This document shows, piece after piece, positions 28,139-37,194 of a DNA stretch of 64,000 bases. Origin of the DNA: Hyphomicrobiales bacterium (lineage in GTDB: Bacteria > Pseudomonadota > Alphaproteobacteria > Rhizobiales > Xanthobacteraceae). Within the stretch, counting starts at the first letter, position 1. Each line of letters begins with the position of its first letter. Below the pieces are notes generated by a model, which searched no databases, had not been told where the DNA came from, and saw only the letters and a list, made by a program, of their open reading frames with translations. The stretch lies in contig JAFKKM010000011.1 in the NCBI GenBank assembly GCA_017305555.1, positions 1 through 64,000 on the forward strand, in the 5' to 3' direction. The translations under genes and the position numbers were made by a program.

Positions 28139-28678
28139 TCAAGGACTCTTGGCTTTGAGTCGAACCGCCGGCGCCGGCGCGCGCAGCTGGTCCGCACTTT
28201 GGCTCGATGTCGGAATCTCGATCCAGCGTTCGACGCCCTGCTCGCATTCCTGCACCGCCGGGAAATACAGCACCTGCCCGGCCTTGTCGGGCAACCGCAC
28301 CACCAGCCCGAAGGTGTCGTAGAGATTGTCGGGCAGCGGACCGCCGCGCCAATCCACTTCGTCGACAACTTCGCTGACGGATTTGCCGTGCGGGCCGGCC
28401 ACCGCGGCGTCGAGCTTGCGGGTCTTGATCTCGACCTGCCAGCCCGGCTTCATCTGCGGCTTCGCCGAAAGGATGCCGTCCGGCAACTTCACGCGCAGTG
28501 TCTTGGTGGCGCTGCCGTTGCAGCCGTGCGGCACGGTGAAGGTGAGCTGCGCGTAGCTGTCCGCTGCCGCCTCAGCCGGTTGCACGGTGACGTGCGCCGA
28601 CGCCGGAGCGGCGAAAGCCGACACAGCCAGCGCGGCTCCCACGAACGCGAAAGCACCCGATTGAAATGTCCTCGTCAT
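28139..28678 (-). CDS. YcnI family copper-binding protein (DUF1775)
   Basis: The protein has 179 residues. The signal peptide (residues 1-28) ends ASA, leaving HVTVQPAEAAADSY as the mature N-terminus. That first His, with the later DUF1775 Trp and Glu positions, makes the single-histidine copper site described for YcnI. The motifs LTFTVPHGCNGSATKTLRVKLPDG and FGLVVRLPDKAG are typical of the family. It is thought to pass periplasmic copper to CopC/D or receive it from PCuAC. It overlaps the PCuAC gene by 4 bp (ATGA). Confidence 0.88.
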   Translation of the reverse strand: MTRTFQSGAFAFVGAALAVSAFAAPASAHVTVQPAEAAADSYAQLTFTVPHGCNGSATKTLRVKLPDGILSAKPQMKPGWQVEIKTRKLDAAVAGPHGKSVSEVVDEVDWRGGPLPDNLYDTFGLVVRLPDKAGQVLYFPAVQECEQGVERWIEIPTSSQSADQLRAPAPAVRLKAKSP

Positions 28679-29238
28679 TTCCCCGCGCCATGCTGGGAAT
28701 GATCGGGGTCCTTTTTCATCATCATCATCGCTCCACCACCCGCGCCCGGCGCGGAGGCGCCGATTCCCTGCACGCTGAGCGAAACAGCGACCTTGCCGGC
28801 CTTCTCGAACTGCAACGTCACCGGCACCGTTTCACCCTGTTTGAACGGCTGTTTGAGATCGACCATCATCAGATGATAACCGCCCGGCGCCAGTTTCACC
28901 GTCTTGCCCGGCTCGATGGTGAGGCCGCCCTCGACCGGATGCATCTTCATCACGCCGTCACTCATGCTCATCTGATGGACCTCGAGCTTGCCGGCCACGG
29001 TGGTCGTGCCGCCGACGAGCTTATCCGCCGTCGTGCCTTTGTTCTCGATGGTGAGGTAGCCGCCGCCCACCTTGGCACCGCCCGGCGTCGCGCGCGTCCA
29101 GGCATTCGAAATCACTAGATCGCCGGCCTTGACCGGCTGGCTCTGATCCTGCGCTTGCGCGGCCGCGCCTGTGCCAAGCGCAACGGTCAGAGCAAGTGCG
29201 CCACCCAACAGGCTACGCTTGGTCAGAATGTGATGCAT
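28675..29238 (-). CDS. Periplasmic copper chaperone PCuAC
   Basis: The protein has 187 residues. After a signal peptide (1-30) comes the PCuAC fold, AWTRATPGGAKVGGGYLTIEN, with the Cu(I) ligands in the H-x-M and H-x-M pattern: EVHQMSMSDGVMKM and GGYHLMMVD. A Met/His-rich tail (AMMMMKK, DHSQH) may add copper sites. The family delivers copper to cytochrome oxidase. It is translationally coupled to YcnI and lies 57 bp downstream of the TonB-dependent receptor. Confidence 0.9.
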   Translation of the reverse strand: MHHILTKRSLLGGALALTVALGTGAAAQAQDQSQPVKAGDLVISNAWTRATPGGAKVGGGYLTIENKGTTADKLVGGTTTVAGKLEVHQMSMSDGVMKMHPVEGGLTIEPGKTVKLAPGGYHLMMVDLKQPFKQGETVPVTLQFEKAGKVAVSLSVQGIGASAPGAGGGAMMMMKKDPDHSQHGAGK

Positions 29239-29295
29239 AACTACTCTCCTCGAAGTCGGTCGGAATGATTGGTCGGATGGAATGTCATATCGCTC

Positions 29296-31497
29296 TCACC
29301 ATCGCACCTTGAACCCAGCATAGACGGCCCTGCCCGTCCCCGGTTCAAACAATGGTGATGTGGCAGTCGCCCGGTCGATGACGGAGGCGGAAGCGATATA
29401 AGCCTTGTTGGCGATATTTCGGGCTTCGATATAGGCCGAATATTTGCCGCCGTCGTCGAACCCGGCCTTCAAGCCGTAGATCGCATACGCATCCGTGCTC
29501 AACGTATTCGCGCTATCGGCGAAGTAGCCCTGCGGCACCCACTCGACGTTCGGGCCGATGTAAAATCCGCTCGGATGCTTATAAAGCACCTCGGCGCGCA
29601 CGAAGTGTCGCGGCGCGCCGGGCAGCAGATTGTTACCGAACGCCGCATCGTTGTCGAAGCGGAAATCGTTGTAGGTGTAGGCCATATTCAGCCACAGCCT
29701 GTCGGCCTGATCGCCACGCACGAAGATGTTCTTGAACAGCGCGACGCCCAATCCCGCCTCGATGCCTTGATGCACCGTGCGGTCGGCGTTGGTGACATTG
29801 CAATTGCCGAACGCGCTGTAGATGCACAGCAGTTCGTCCTTGATCTCGGCGCGATACGCCGTCAGTTCCCACGTCAGGTCGGGCCGCTTACCACGGGTGC
29901 CGACTTCATAGGTCGTCGCGCGCTGCGGCCGGATGCTGGTGAACGGAATCGTCGGAATCCCCGGCCCATTCGCGCTCTCGCCGAAGCTCGGCACCTCGGC
30001 GCTGCGCGAGACATTGGCGTAGGCCTGCCAGGTCGGATCGATCTGCCACAGCAGGCCGCCCTTCGGACTCCAGAGACTGAATGACGTCGATCCCGACTGG
30101 TCGCCGTCGCTCAGGAAGCGATCCTTCCGGTCTCGCGTCGCGTAGAGGAATTGCGTCCCCGCTACCGCCGCGACGTTCGGCAGGAAATAGAACGAATCCT
30201 CGACATAGACCGACGTGTTTTTCGAACTATCGATCGATGACGACAGCAGCGGGCCCTTTTGCCCGGCAAGGTTGGCATATTGCTTGTTGTCGATCCGACC
30301 ATTGAGCACATTGACGCCGGCGACAAGGCGATTGCGAAAACCATTGATCACGCGATCGTCGGTGACGCGCGCGAAGCCGCCATAGTCTTGATAGTGATAG
30401 TCGAGCCACTGGAAGATCGGATGCATCAGGTGGCGGTCGACGCCGAACACGCCGAAATCGACCGTGGTGTTGTCGAAGCGGATCGTCGTCTTGTTGGCAA
30501 GCCGAACGGTATCGATATTGCGCTGTTGGTCGAGCGCGACGTTGCCGGCCGCCGCCGTGGTCGGCGAGGTCAGTGCCGACGCCTTGCTCACCGTCCCGGG
30601 AATCCGTTGCCGCACCTCATTGGCGTTGAGATAAAACCGCGTCTCGAAGTCGGGCGAGAACTGATAGCCGACATTGCCGCTCACCCGCGTCGCATGGCCG
30701 AAGGAGTGATCGCGAAAGCCGTCGCTGGCCTGCGTCGACGCGGTGACGAAACCGTCCCACGGGCCGTTCGTGCCCCCTGCATTCGCCTGCAACCGCCAGA
30801 AGCCGAAGCTGCCTGCATCCATGCTGACGCCGTTGACGAACGGATCGCGGCCGGACGGGGTCACGAAGTTGATCGCGCCGCCGAGCGAGTTGGCGCCAAA
30901 GCGCAACGCGTTGCCGCCCTTGAACACCTGGACATATTTGTAGGCGGTCGGGTCGATCTCCTGGAAATCGCCGTAGCCGTCGGCGGTGTTGATCGGGATG
31001 CCGTCCATGTAGAGCTGCACGCCGCGCAGATGGAAATTGCGCGACAGACTGGAGCCGCGGATCGACAGCCGGGTGTCGTCGCCCCACTTCGGCTGCGCGA
31101 ACACACCGGGCACGTAGTCCAGCACGTCCTTGATGGTGTTGGCGACGGTCGAATTCTTGTAGGCGTCGGCGGTGACCAACGCGACGCCGCCCGGCGTCTG
31201 CTGGATTTCGCGCAAGGCCTGCTGCGCGGTGGCGACCGTCAGCGAGCCGGGCATCGCCGGCACCACGACATGGGACGGCACTCGCGCGGCACCGCCATTC
31301 TGTGTCGCCCGCGCGACGCCGCGCGATATCCGGGCGCGATGCGCGCGCGCCGGTTTCGGCGCGGTGACGGTGACCGTCGGCAGCGTCGCTTCGGTTTCGG
31401 ATTGCGCAAAGGCGGTCGACGCCGATGTCGTTATGGCGGCCGCCGCCAGCACGCCGCATAGCGCGCTCCGGCCGCCCAAGGCGGAATAACGAGACAT
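29296..31497 (-). CDS. TonB-dependent outer-membrane receptor, probable copper uptake
   Basis: The protein has 733 residues. The signal peptide ends AFAQS, and a TonB-box-like TVTVTAPKP follows near residue 40. The plug domain covers residues 90-220 (VKDVLDYVPGVFAQPKWGDD, GSSLSRNFHLRGVQLYMDGI) and the 22-strand barrel ends in FKVRW with the terminal aromatic residue. The start at MSRYSALGG has AGGA nine bases upstream. As the first large gene of the copper operon it probably imports a copper chelate, though the family alone (FecA/OprC-like) does not prove the ligand. No ExbBD/TonB genes are in the window. Confidence 0.85.
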   Translation of the reverse strand: MSRYSALGGRSALCGVLAAAAITTSASTAFAQSETEATLPTVTVTAPKPARAHRARISRGVARATQNGGAARVPSHVVVPAMPGSLTVATAQQALREIQQTPGGVALVTADAYKNSTVANTIKDVLDYVPGVFAQPKWGDDTRLSIRGSSLSRNFHLRGVQLYMDGIPINTADGYGDFQEIDPTAYKYVQVFKGGNALRFGANSLGGAINFVTPSGRDPFVNGVSMDAGSFGFWRLQANAGGTNGPWDGFVTASTQASDGFRDHSFGHATRVSGNVGYQFSPDFETRFYLNANEVRQRIPGTVSKASALTSPTTAAAGNVALDQQRNIDTVRLANKTTIRFDNTTVDFGVFGVDRHLMHPIFQWLDYHYQDYGGFARVTDDRVINGFRNRLVAGVNVLNGRIDNKQYANLAGQKGPLLSSSIDSSKNTSVYVEDSFYFLPNVAAVAGTQFLYATRDRKDRFLSDGDQSGSTSFSLWSPKGGLLWQIDPTWQAYANVSRSAEVPSFGESANGPGIPTIPFTSIRPQRATTYEVGTRGKRPDLTWELTAYRAEIKDELLCIYSAFGNCNVTNADRTVHQGIEAGLGVALFKNIFVRGDQADRLWLNMAYTYNDFRFDNDAAFGNNLLPGAPRHFVRAEVLYKHPSGFYIGPNVEWVPQGYFADSANTLSTDAYAIYGLKAGFDDGGKYSAYIEARNIANKAYIASASVIDRATATSPLFEPGTGRAVYAGFKVRW

Positions 31498-31587
31498 GAT
31501 ATTTTCCTGAATCCGGCCCCAGCCGGCGCGTTCACGGATCAATCAAGGCGCCGCCAACCAAGGCACGGCGCTTGCGATGTCGCTCGA

Positions 31588-31956
31588 TCAGGAAAATGCG
31601 GGAGGCGCGCGCGCTTGCGCGTAAGCGTGCGTGACGGAGGCGCGGATTTCCGGGCGCACATCGCGCCAGACGACGGCTCTGGCGTCGCGTTGCACTTTGA
31701 CGAAGGACGATTGCGGGTCCGGCGTCGGCGTTGCGGCCTGCCCCACGCAACAGAGCGTACAACAAGCCTTCGCGGTTTGGTGCGGATCGGTGCCGGCGTC
31801 GTTCGCCGTATCGGAAACGCTGGAGCAGATCCCGGCGAGGTGCAGCGGGTCCGACGCAGCGGAAGCAAATGCCCACGACGCGCTGATGGGTGCCAGAAAC
31901 TGCACCAGCATCGCAAGCAGGACGATTGGAAACAATCTCCCCAGCCGCCGTTGCAT
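31588..31956 (-). CDS. Small secreted Cys-rich protein, DUF2946-like, copper locus
   Basis: The protein has 122 residues. A hydrophobic N-terminus (residues 7-30, FPIVLLAMLVQFLAPISASW) is a signal or anchor. The middle holds AGICSSV and the cluster CCTLCCVG, and the end is a basic/Ala helix. Proteins of this shape (DUF2946/DUF2947-like) often open copper operons next to a TonB receptor and may bind the metal. It is 90 bp upstream of the receptor on the same strand. The family match is approximate. A longer version from a GTG at 31989 is possible. Confidence 0.65.
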   Translation of the reverse strand: MQRRLGRLFPIVLLAMLVQFLAPISASWAFASAASDPLHLAGICSSVSDTANDAGTDPHQTAKACCTLCCVGQAATPTPDPQSSFVKVQRDARAVVWRDVRPEIRASVTHAYAQARAPPAFS

Positions 31957-32218
31957 GTCCGCACCGCCTTTCCATTGGTCAGCTAACACGCTCAGATGAA
32001 CGAGTCGAGGTCAGGTTCCCGGAATAGACGTTTCTAACAGCGGGCGAAGCCGCACAATTTGCGGGGCAACAAATTCGCCGCCGACAGTCGCCTCCGCCGA
32101 TCCGAATAGTCCTGCGGCAGGCGGAGCGCACCGTCGCACATCGCGCAGAGGCCGAAGCCGAAACCGAAACCGTCGCGGCAGTTAAATTTTCCGGGCGACG
32201 CGTGAATCGTAAACTTTA

Positions 32219-32350
32219 ATGTTTGAAACGAGTGACAAGGCGTCGCAGATCGGCTATCAGTTTTTCCCTCAGGCAATTCAACTTGCGATTGTCTGGTGGT
32301 CCAAGTCTCGGGAGGAGCCCTGGCGCGCAAAAGCAGCGCTACCCCGGTGA
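32219..32350 (+). CDS. Possible 43-residue protein or small RNA upstream of a strong terminator
   Basis: A short frame starts MFETSDKASQIGYQFFPQ, passes through a hydrophobic AIQLAIVWW and ends KAALPR. There is no ribosome site; TAAACT directly before the ATG could be a -10 box, giving a leaderless message. The frame ends 54 bp before a textbook terminator on the same strand that serves no other visible gene. Either a small protein or a 200-nt RNA is made here. It is alone on the plus strand between two minus-strand operons. Confidence 0.35.
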   Translation: MFETSDKASQIGYQFFPQAIQLAIVWWSKSREEPWRAKAALPR

Positions 32351-32404
32351 ATCAACCATAAATCTTGATATTTCGGGGATAATTAAGGGTCGACACAATT
32401 TTCC

Positions 32405-32433
32405 GAGCAGGGCATTGGCCCTGCTCTTTTTTT
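32405..32433 (+). terminator. Strong rho-independent terminator (plus strand)
   Basis: A perfect 9-bp stem GAGCAGGGC/GCCCTGCTC with a 4-base loop is followed by seven T on the plus strand. On the minus strand there is no T-run, so it does not belong to the DUF1467 operon. It implies a plus-strand transcript starting somewhere after 31990. Confidence 0.85.
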
Positions 32434-32537
32434 GATATTGCTTGTTTAATCGATCCCCGAATCCGCTGCGCCAGGCATCACGGCAGCCTGCTCCGCCCGC
32501 CGGGGATATGCGCCCCGCCTTCGGCAGTGACGTGCCG

Positions 32538-32831
32538 TCAATTCAGCTTCAGGCGCCCTGCCGACATGCCGAGCAGGTCCGACAGCCGCCCGACATTCAG
32601 ATAGCCCAGGTGGTAAAACACCATCGCGATCGCGAAGATGATTGCCGAGACGATCGTGGTCCAGATCATCTTGCGCACCATCATCGCCCGCACTGGCGCG
32701 CCGGGGTCGGTGCCTTCGATGGTCTGGTTGGTCTCGTCCTGGCTATGGACCCCGAACGGCAGGGTCACGAACAACACCACCCACCACAGGACGAAGTAGA
32801 TCGCGAGGATCGACGAGATTGTATAGGCCAT
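32538..32831 (-). CDS. DUF1467 family inner-membrane protein
   Basis: The protein has 97 residues with two membrane helices (residues 4-27 and 55-78) and the conserved stretch VLWWVVLFVTLPFGVHSQDE, then GTDPGAPVRAMMVRKMIWTT. DUF1467 is a small alphaproteobacterial family of unknown role, nearly always between the methylmalonyl-CoA epimerase gene and proS. Here it starts 4 bp after the epimerase gene ends and is the last gene of the nuo-birA-rnj block; proS is displaced by 6 kb. Confidence 0.9.
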   Translation of the reverse strand: MAYTISSILAIYFVLWWVVLFVTLPFGVHSQDETNQTIEGTDPGAPVRAMMVRKMIWTTIVSAIIFAIAMVFYHLGYLNVGRLSDLLGMSAGRLKLN

Positions 32832-32835
32832 GGCG

Positions 32836-33240
32836 TTACGCCTGCTCGATTTCGACCAGCGCTCCGGAGAAATCCTTCGGATGCAGGAAAAGCACCGGCT
32901 TGCCGTGCGCGCCGATCTTCGGTTCGCCGTCGCCCAGCACCCGCGCGCCTTCCTTGATCAGCGTATCGCGCGCCGCGATGATGTCCGGCACCTCATAGCA
33001 GACGTGATGGATGCCGCCGTCGGCATTGCGCTCGACGAACTTCGCGATCGGCGAATTGTCGCCGAGCGGCTGGATGAATTCGATCTTGGTGTTCGGCAGG
33101 ATCGCGAACACGGTGATCACGCCATGCTCCGGCAGCGGCACCGCTTCGGAGATTTCGGCGCCGAACGCGGTGCCGTAGATCTTCGCGGCCTTCTCCGCAT
33201 CCTTGACGGCGATGGCAACGTGATTGAGCCGGCCCAACAT
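32836..33240 (-). CDS. mce: Methylmalonyl-CoA epimerase
   Basis: The protein has 134 residues, a VOC-fold (glyoxalase-like) protein with paired beta-alpha-beta modules. The N-terminus LGRLNHVAIAVKDAEKAAKIY carries the first metal His. GIHHVCYEVPDI carries the second and VLFLHPKDFSGALVEIEQ the Glu. It interconverts the R and S forms of methylmalonyl-CoA in propionate use. It starts 13 bp after RNase J in the conserved gene order of this group. Confidence 0.92.
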   Translation of the reverse strand: MLGRLNHVAIAVKDAEKAAKIYGTAFGAEISEAVPLPEHGVITVFAILPNTKIEFIQPLGDNSPIAKFVERNADGGIHHVCYEVPDIIAARDTLIKEGARVLGDGEPKIGAHGKPVLFLHPKDFSGALVEIEQA

Positions 33241-33253
33241 CAGACTTCTCCGT

Positions 33254-34924
33254 TCAAACGACCAGGACGTGAACAAAACACAACGGCTTCTTGCCCCACT
33301 GCTCGGCGAGAGTCGACCGCACCGCGCGGCGCACCGATTCCGCCATCGCGTCGGGATCGCGCCGCCGCGCCCGCGGCAGCGTTTCGACGGTGGAGAGTAC
33401 CGCGTCGTAAGCGATATCGTCGAGCAGTTCGCCCGCGGCATTTTTCTCCGGGATGCCGACCAGTTCGACTTCGGGATCGTCGGCCAGTTCGCCGGTCTCG
33501 GTGACTGCGAGAGCGACGAAGGCGCAGCCCGAAAAACCCATCTTGCGCCGCTCGACCACCGCGCGCGACTTGGCGTCTTCCAGGAGCGCGCCGTCCTTGT
33601 AGAGCTTACCGGAGGGCACCTCGCCGACAATCGACGGATCGCCGGGTGCGAGCCGCACCTGGTCGCCGTTCTTGCAGACCAGCACCTTGGGCACGCCGAG
33701 CGTGCGCCCGAGCTTGGCGTGCTCGGACAGATGCAGCGCCTCGCCATGCACCGGGATCAGCAGTTGCGGCCGTACCCACGACATCATGTCGCGCAACTCG
33801 TCGCGGCGCGGATGGCCGGAGACGTGCACCAGTTCGGTGCGATCGGTGATCACCTCGATGCCCTGCGTGATCAGGCCATTGATGACGGAGCCGACCGCCT
33901 TCTCGTTGCCCGGAATAGTGCGCGAGGAAAAGATGACGGTGTCGCCCCGGTTCAGCGTCACCTGCGGATGATCGTCGCGGGCGATGCGCGCCAGCGCCGC
34001 GCGCGGCTCGCCCTGACTGCCGGTACACAGCGCCAGCACCTTGTCCGCCGGGAAATGCCCGTAATATTGATCGCTGCGGAATTCCTGCACGCCGTCGAGG
34101 TGCCCGGTCTCGCGCGCCACCTGCACCACGCGCTGCATGGCGCGGCCGACCACCACCACCTCGCGCCCCGCCGCGCGCGCGGCATCGGCCACGGCGCGGA
34201 TGCGCGCGACGTTGGAGGCGAATGTCGTCACCGCGACGCGGCCGCGCGCCGCCTTCACCAGCTTGGCGAGCGTCGCCGCGACTTCGGTTTCCGAGGGCGA
34301 ACGCCCTTCCCGCACCGCGTTGGTGGAATCGCCGATCAGCGCCAGCCCCCCCTCGTCGCCGAGTTCGCGCAGCCGCGCTTCGTCGGTAGGCAGCCCGACG
34401 ATCGGCGTCGGATCGATCTTCCAGTCGCCGGTGTGGAGTACCAGCCCCGCCGGGGTGCGGATGCCGAGCGCGTGCGATTCCGGAATCGAATGCGCCACCG
34501 GAACGAATTCGACGTTGAACGGCCCGATGTCGATGCGCGAACCGGACTCGACCACCGTAACCGGAATCTTCGGCGCACCGCGCTCCGCCGCGCACTTGGC
34601 CTCGAACAGCGCCGCGCTGAACTTCGTGGCGTAGATCGGGCATTTCAGTTTCGGCCACAGGTCGATGATGGCGCCGAAGTGATCCTCGTGGGCGTGGGTC
34701 AGCACCAGCCCCATCAGGTTCTTGCGTTCCTTCTCGAGGAAGGTCACGTCCGGCATCACCAGATCAATGCCCGGCAGATGCTCCTCGTCGCCGAACGACA
34801 CGCCGAGGTCGACCGCAAGAAAGCTGCGTTGCTGACGATTGCCGAGACCGTAAACCGACAGGTTCATGCCGATCTCGCCGACGCCGCCGAGCGGGGTGAA
34901 GGTCAATTCGTCGGGTCGCGCCAT
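33254..34924 (-). CDS. rnj: Ribonuclease J
   Basis: The protein has 556 residues. The metallo-beta-lactamase/beta-CASP core has the zinc motif LTHAHEDHFGAI and later VHVSGHPRRDELRDMMSWV with the phosphate-binding GHP region, then LIPVHGEALHL. It is a 5'-3' exonuclease and endonuclease acting in mRNA decay and 23S rRNA 5' maturation in alphaproteobacteria. Its ATG overlaps the birA stop by one base (TAATG), so translation is coupled. Confidence 0.95.
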   Translation of the reverse strand: MARPDELTFTPLGGVGEIGMNLSVYGLGNRQQRSFLAVDLGVSFGDEEHLPGIDLVMPDVTFLEKERKNLMGLVLTHAHEDHFGAIIDLWPKLKCPIYATKFSAALFEAKCAAERGAPKIPVTVVESGSRIDIGPFNVEFVPVAHSIPESHALGIRTPAGLVLHTGDWKIDPTPIVGLPTDEARLRELGDEGGLALIGDSTNAVREGRSPSETEVAATLAKLVKAARGRVAVTTFASNVARIRAVADAARAAGREVVVVGRAMQRVVQVARETGHLDGVQEFRSDQYYGHFPADKVLALCTGSQGEPRAALARIARDDHPQVTLNRGDTVIFSSRTIPGNEKAVGSVINGLITQGIEVITDRTELVHVSGHPRRDELRDMMSWVRPQLLIPVHGEALHLSEHAKLGRTLGVPKVLVCKNGDQVRLAPGDPSIVGEVPSGKLYKDGALLEDAKSRAVVERRKMGFSGCAFVALAVTETGELADDPEVELVGIPEKNAAGELLDDIAYDAVLSTVETLPRARRRDPDAMAESVRRAVRSTLAEQWGKKPLCFVHVLVV

Positions 34925-35730
34925 TACCTGCTTCCTGTCGAGCCCGCGGTGCCGAAATAGACATCGCCCGCGGCAATTGTCTCGCGCGCGCCCGACGGCG
35001 TCACGATCACCATGCAGCCGGCGTCATCGATGGTTTCGAACGTGCCTGTCACGGTCGACGATCCGGACTGGATCGAGACAAGCTCGCCGAGCCCGGCCGC
35101 CCGCTCCAGCCAGAGACGACGGATATCGCCGAACCCGCGGCCATTATTCCAGATACCGAAGCACTCCGCCCACGCGTCCGACAACGCGGCGAACACATCT
35201 TCCGCGCCAATATCGACGCCGAGTGCGCGCAACGACGTGGCAGGATACGGCGTGCCCTCCGGCGCGGCAAAGACGTTGGTGCCGATGCCGACCACGACGG
35301 CAAGATGATTGTCCGCCAGTGCTTCCGCTTCGAGCAGAATGCCCGAGAGCTTCTGCTTGTTACCGAGCACGTCGTTCGGCCACTTCAACGTATAGTCGAC
35401 ATTGGCGCCGCCGCGCGCGAGCGCCTCGATGCTGACGTTGCGCAAGGCACGCTCCAGCGCAAGTCCAGCGGCGAAGCCGAGCGTCGCCGCGACCGCTGGC
35501 GGCGCGTCGATGACTTCAAGAACGGTGCTGGCGAGATTGCCACGCGGCGCGACCCAGGCGCGCTGGCGCCGACCGCGCCCGGCTGTTTGTTCCGTGGTGA
35601 CGAACCATGTGGAGCGGCGCTCGCCGCCCCGCGCCGCGGTCAATGCCTCGGCATTGGTCGAGCCGATCGCATCGAATGCCGTTAGCCCATAGCCCGCCGT
35701 ACGCGCCCGCGAGCCAAGCGCCAACGCCAT
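34924..35730 (-). CDS. birA: Biotin--[acetyl-CoA-carboxylase] ligase
   Basis: The protein has 268 residues. Catalytic motifs are present: GSTNAEALTAARGGERR, then the biotin/AMP loop TAGRGRRQRAWVAPRGNLASTVL (GRGRRGR type) and LKWPNDVLGNKQKLSGILLE. It lacks the N-terminal DNA-binding domain of E. coli BirA, so it is an enzyme only (group I). The ATG at 35730 overlaps the nuoN stop (ATGA), which argues against the longer upstream frame. Confidence 0.93.
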   Translation of the reverse strand: MALALGSRARTAGYGLTAFDAIGSTNAEALTAARGGERRSTWFVTTEQTAGRGRRQRAWVAPRGNLASTVLEVIDAPPAVAATLGFAAGLALERALRNVSIEALARGGANVDYTLKWPNDVLGNKQKLSGILLEAEALADNHLAVVVGIGTNVFAAPEGTPYPATSLRALGVDIGAEDVFAALSDAWAECFGIWNNGRGFGDIRRLWLERAAGLGELVSIQSGSSTVTGTFETIDDAGCMVIVTPSGARETIAAGDVYFGTAGSTGSR

Positions 35731-37169
35731 CAGAACAGCGACTTCGCGGCAGCCGTCGCCGCGCCGACCAGCGGGCCGGGGTAGATGAAGAACAGCATGT
35801 TGAACAGCGCCGAGATAACGACCACCGTTCCCAGTTCGACGCGAACGGCATCGGTCGCACCGGCCTGCTCGTCGAAGTACATCACCTTGATGACGTTGAG
35901 ATAGTAGAACGCGCCGACGACGCTGCACAGCACGCCGATCACCGACAGCGTGATCATGCCGGCCTTGATCGCGGCGGTGAACACGTAGAACTTGGCGAAG
36001 AAGCCGGCGAGCGGCGGAATGCCCGCCAGCGAGAACAGCAGCATCGCGCACAGAAACGCCAGCACCGGATTGCTGCGGGAGAGCCCGGCGAAGTCGCTGA
36101 TCTCTTCCATCGCGCGGCCGTTGCGCTTCATCGCCAGGATCAACGTGAATACGCCGAACGTCATCACGGTGTAGATGACGAGATAGAGGATCACGCCCTG
36201 CACGCCTTCGGTCGTGCCGGCGGCGAGCCCCACCAGCGCGAAGCCCATGTGGCCGATCGACGAATAGGCCATCATGCGCTTGAAATTGCGCTGGCCGATG
36301 GCGCCGAACGAGCCGAGCGCCATCGAGGCGATCGAGATGAACACCACGATCTGCTGCCACTCATGGGCGACGTTCGGAAATGCCGTCAGCACGATGCGCA
36401 CGAAGATCGCGAAAGCCGCGACCTTGGGCGACGAGGAGAAGAAGGCGGTGATCGGGGTCGGCGCGCCCTCGTAGACGTCGGGGGTCCACATGTGGAACGG
36501 CACCGCGGACACCTTGAAGCATAGGCCCGCCAGCAGGAAGACAAGGCCGAACGCAACGCCGACGCTGCCGGTTTTCGCCGCCGTCGCGATGCCGGCAAAG
36601 CTCACCGTGCCGGTGAAGCCATAGATCAGCGACATGCCGTACAGCATCATGCCTGACGCCAGCGCGCCGAGCACAAAATACTTGAGGCCCGCCTCGGTGG
36701 ACTTCACGTCATCGCGGTTGCAAGCCGCCACGACATAGAGCGACAGACTCATCAATTCGAGGCCGAGATAGAGCATCACCAGATCGCCGGCGGAGATCAG
36801 CAGCATCATGCCGACCGTCGAGACCAGGATCAGGATCGCGTATTCAAAAATGCGGCGCGGGCGTTCCGACAGGAAGCCGTAGGAAATTAACAAGGTCGCG
36901 GCCGATCCCAACAGCACCAATATCTTGAGGAAGCGCGCATAGCCGTCGACGACGAAGCTGCCGCCGAAGGTCGAGAGCTTTCCGGCCGGCAGGTAGTGGC
37001 ATTGCAGCACGCCGGTGAGGATCAGAAGCGCGATCGCCAGCGTCACCACCAGCGGCGTCGAGCGCTGGCCGCGAAACGCGCCGACCATCAGGAGCACCAT
37101 GGCGCCAACGGCCAGCACGATCTCCGGCAGCACGGGAAGCAGCGAATATCCGGCGGGAGTGAAGTTCAT
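35730..37169 (-). CDS. nuoN: NADH-quinone oxidoreductase subunit N
   Basis: The protein has 479 residues, an antiporter-like membrane subunit with about 14 helices. It includes the proton-channel Lys/Glu region (YLGLELMSLSLYVVAACNRDD) and FKVSAVPFHMWTPDVYEGAPTPITAFFSSSPKVAA, typical of NuoN. It forms the proximal proton channel of complex I in the inner membrane. It follows nuoM by 25 bp and is translationally coupled to birA. Confidence 0.98.
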   Translation of the reverse strand: MNFTPAGYSLLPVLPEIVLAVGAMVLLMVGAFRGQRSTPLVVTLAIALLILTGVLQCHYLPAGKLSTFGGSFVVDGYARFLKILVLLGSAATLLISYGFLSERPRRIFEYAILILVSTVGMMLLISAGDLVMLYLGLELMSLSLYVVAACNRDDVKSTEAGLKYFVLGALASGMMLYGMSLIYGFTGTVSFAGIATAAKTGSVGVAFGLVFLLAGLCFKVSAVPFHMWTPDVYEGAPTPITAFFSSSPKVAAFAIFVRIVLTAFPNVAHEWQQIVVFISIASMALGSFGAIGQRNFKRMMAYSSIGHMGFALVGLAAGTTEGVQGVILYLVIYTVMTFGVFTLILAMKRNGRAMEEISDFAGLSRSNPVLAFLCAMLLFSLAGIPPLAGFFAKFYVFTAAIKAGMITLSVIGVLCSVVGAFYYLNVIKVMYFDEQAGATDAVRVELGTVVVISALFNMLFFIYPGPLVGAATAAAKSLF

Positions 37170-37194
37170 GGGATGAGGTCCTGACCTGCCGTAT

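Noticed and set aside
32405-32433. Terminator of the DUF1467/nuo operon
   Set aside because: The T-run follows the stem on the plus strand only, while that operon is on the minus strand.
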